Source: 66-474 sp035717365 (GTDB taxonomy: Bacteria > Pseudomonadota > Gammaproteobacteria > Xanthomonadales > Rhodanobacteraceae). From it: a stretch of DNA of 6,329 nt. Below, piece by piece: positions 5,143-6,329 of this stretch; the stretch's first letter is position 1, and every line of letters starts with the position of its first letter. The notes below the pieces were generated by a model that had not been told where the DNA came from, did not search any database, and was given only the letters and a program-made list of their open reading frames with translations. The position numbers and the translations under genes were made by a program. The stretch is from contig DASTIS010000261.1 of NCBI GenBank assembly GCA_035717365.1, positions 1 through 6,329 on the forward strand, given 5' to 3'.

Positions 5143-6147
5143 ATGAACCTGAACCACCCGCTGCGAGCCGTATCACGGCCACGCCGGTCAGCAATCCTTT
5201 GTGCCGTCGCGCTTGTCCTGGGCGTGGGGTCGGCCGGCAGTGCCGGCGCCGCAGAATCGAAGAATCCGTTCCCGACGCCAGTCTACGTCACGCTGCAAGC
5301 GGGCAACACCGTGGAAAACATGCAGACCGGCACGACCTGGAACGTGCCCAGCGCCCACTACGATGCCATCAGCCCCGATGGCAAGTCCTTGCTGGTGAGC
5401 AGCGCGCGTTTGCCCAACGCGTATCTGTTGGACGCACACAGTGGCAAGAAACTGGCGACCTTTGACATCGGCCCCACACCGCAGGGTGTGGCGATCAGTC
5501 CGGATGGTCATTGGGGGCTGGCCGTGAGCGCCGGTGACGGCACGGTCACGGTGATCGATCTCAAGACGCGGCAGAAGGTCAGGACCATCGCCGTCGGCAA
5601 GACCCCGCACAACGCGCTGTTCACGGCGGACAGCAAGCATGCGTACGTCACCCTGCAAGGAGGGGGCGGTGTAGCGGTACTGGATATGCAGACACTGAAG
5701 AAGGTCGCTGAATTTCCGGTGCCGGGTATCGACCAGCCGCACAACCTCGACCTCTCCGCGGATGGGAAGACCCTGTGGATACGCGGCTTTGTCGGCAAGG
5801 TCGCCGCAATCGACCTCGAGACGCACAGGGTGCTGGCGGTAATCCCGGTGGGTCTGGGCCACGCTGGCATCGACGTGATTCCCGGTGGCCGGTATGTCTT
5901 CACCGGCGCGGTTGCCGATCACGTCGTGGATGTGATTGACGCGGCCACCTACAAAGTGGTCAAGCGCATCGATGTCGGGCAGGGGCCGCACGGCGTGCGC
6001 GCCAGCCGCGATGGACGCTGGGTCTATGCCGGCGTCACGGCGACCGACAAGGTGGCCGTGATCGACACCCGCACGTTGAAGGTGGTCGGACGGATACCCA
6101 CGCATGGGAAGCTGCCGTTTTGGCTTGCCGTGGCCGGCAACCCCTAG
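5143..6147 (+). CDS. Secreted YVTN/YncE-type beta-propeller protein
   Basis: A 334-residue protein with a Sec signal peptide: basic start (RPRRS, 12-16), hydrophobic core AILCAVALVLGVG (17-29) and an A-G-A cleavage site (34-36), so the mature protein is probably periplasmic. The rest is a series of about 42-residue blades. Their loop marks are SPDGK (78), SPDGHW (119), TADSKH (161), SADGKT (205), IPGGRY (246) and SRDGRW (288), separated by 41-44 residues, with strands such as HAYVTLQGGGGVAVLDM and WVYAGVTATDKVAVIDT. This implies six or seven blades. Such domains act as binding or scaffold platforms; none of the residues of an obvious enzyme (for example a CxxCH haem site) is present, so the role is unknown. 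The start has AGGAA (5133-5137) five bases upstream. It is divergent from the ECF sigma gene and shares its promoter motif, so it is a probable target and may act in sensing or responding to the envelope signal. Confidence 0.9.
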   Translation: MNLNHPLRAVSRPRRSAILCAVALVLGVGSAGSAGAAESKNPFPTPVYVTLQAGNTVENMQTGTTWNVPSAHYDAISPDGKSLLVSSARLPNAYLLDAHSGKKLATFDIGPTPQGVAISPDGHWGLAVSAGDGTVTVIDLKTRQKVRTIAVGKTPHNALFTADSKHAYVTLQGGGGVAVLDMQTLKKVAEFPVPGIDQPHNLDLSADGKTLWIRGFVGKVAAIDLETHRVLAVIPVGLGHAGIDVIPGGRYVFTGAVADHVVDVIDAATYKVVKRIDVGQGPHGVRASRDGRWVYAGVTATDKVAVIDTRTLKVVGRIPTHGKLPFWLAVAGNP

Positions 6148-6189
6148 CCTGCCGCTGTTGCGAGCGCCCGTAGCAGGATGCGAAGGGCA

Positions 6190-6286
6190 AGGTTGCATTG
6201 CGAGACAGGGATGTCGAGCTTAGCAACGTTGCTGCCTTCCGGCCTTGGCGGGGTTTTCGATTTGTCGTCGTCGGGGGTGAGACGCG
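6190..6286 (-). ncRNA. Possible signal recognition particle (4.5S) RNA-like core
   Basis: On the minus strand, bases 6254-6227 read ACCCCGCC, then AAGGCCGGAAGGCAGCAA, then CG. This resembles the apical domain of small bacterial SRP RNA: a GGAA tetraloop (plus positions 6237-6240) closed by GCC/GGC, followed by the AGCA(A/G) strand of the Ffh-binding internal loop, and preceded by the ACCCCGCCAGG-like strand. One highly conserved G of the 5' loop strand (CAGG) is A here (CAAG). I could not find the long outer helix that a real 4.5S RNA needs, so the ends given are only a typical length placed around the loop. It may be a diverged or decayed copy, or coincidence. If real, the RNA would bind Ffh and guide membrane proteins to the translocon. 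Confidence 0.35.
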
Positions 6287-6293
6287 GCGCTTG

Positions 6294-6314
6294 CGCGATG
6301 CCAGTGGCATCGCG
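6294..6314. other. Perfect 9-bp hairpin near the right edge
   Basis: CGCGATGCC (6294-6302) pairs fully with GGCATCGCG (6306-6314) around a three-base AGT loop. There is no T run on either side, so it is not a standard intrinsic terminator. It could be part of a structured RNA or a gene end that continues outside the window. The 6148-6329 stretch otherwise contains no supported gene. Confidence 0.5.
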
Positions 6315-6329
6315 TGCCGCTTCGAACGG

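Noticed and set aside
6148..6177. CCTGC...GCAGG imperfect stem just after the propeller stop as a terminator
   Set aside because: The outer stem is only five base pairs around a 20-base interior with a weak inner stem, and no T run follows.
5188..6198. 336-codon minus-strand frame opposite the propeller gene
   Set aside because: Antisense to a gene with a signal peptide and regular blade repeats; no domain seen in the antisense product.
6211..6329. Possible start of a plus-strand gene (ATG at 6211, open to the edge)
   Set aside because: The purine-rich stretch is too close to the ATG to be a good ribosome site, and the 39-residue translation has no recognisable character.

Overview
The window looks like chromosomal DNA of a GC-rich gammaproteobacterium, most likely of the Xanthomonadales (Xanthomonadaceae/Rhodanobacteraceae). 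The grounds are the C-terminus of a Kdo-kinase-like protein of lipopolysaccharide synthesis, strong G/C preference at third codon positions, Gram-negative envelope proteins, and a GAAA-loop palindromic repeat of the kind scattered in such genomes. No tRNA, rRNA, CRISPR array, transposase or phage gene was seen.

Left part, plus strand (1-3528): the tail of kdkA overlaps by one base an uncharacterised metallo-beta-lactamase-fold hydrolase. That gene overlaps by four bases moaA, the radical-SAM enzyme of the first step of molybdenum cofactor (Moco) synthesis. A 238-base gene-free gap follows, carrying a degenerate copy and then a perfect inverted pair of a 24-base repeat. The inverted pair ends 15 bases before moaC. 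Then moaC, moaD and moaE follow with overlapping stop/start codons. MoaA and MoaC make cyclic pyranopterin monophosphate from GTP; MoaD (sulfur carrier) and MoaE (large subunit) form molybdopterin synthase, which converts it to molybdopterin. moaB/mogA, moeA and moeB are not in the window.

Middle (3529-3673): a convergent intergenic space with one weak terminator-like hairpin.

Right part (3674-6147): a regulatory module. On the minus strand lie an ECF sigma factor and, five bases downstream, a single-pass membrane anti-sigma factor. Divergent on the plus strand is a secreted YVTN-type beta-propeller. The 186-base divergent region contains an exact mirror arrangement: a perfect palindrome TTATTCC-TCGT-GGAATAA supplies a GGAATAA box on each strand, and each box is followed, after exactly 14 bases, by CGTCT. 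This reads as two back-to-back ECF-type promoters. The sigma factor probably drives both its own operon and the propeller gene, with the anti-sigma factor holding it at the membrane. This is the most distinctive signal in the window.

Right edge (6148-6329): no convincing gene. It has a stretch on the minus strand that resembles the apical loop of signal recognition particle RNA but lacks an obvious long flanking helix, and a perfect 9-bp hairpin near the edge.
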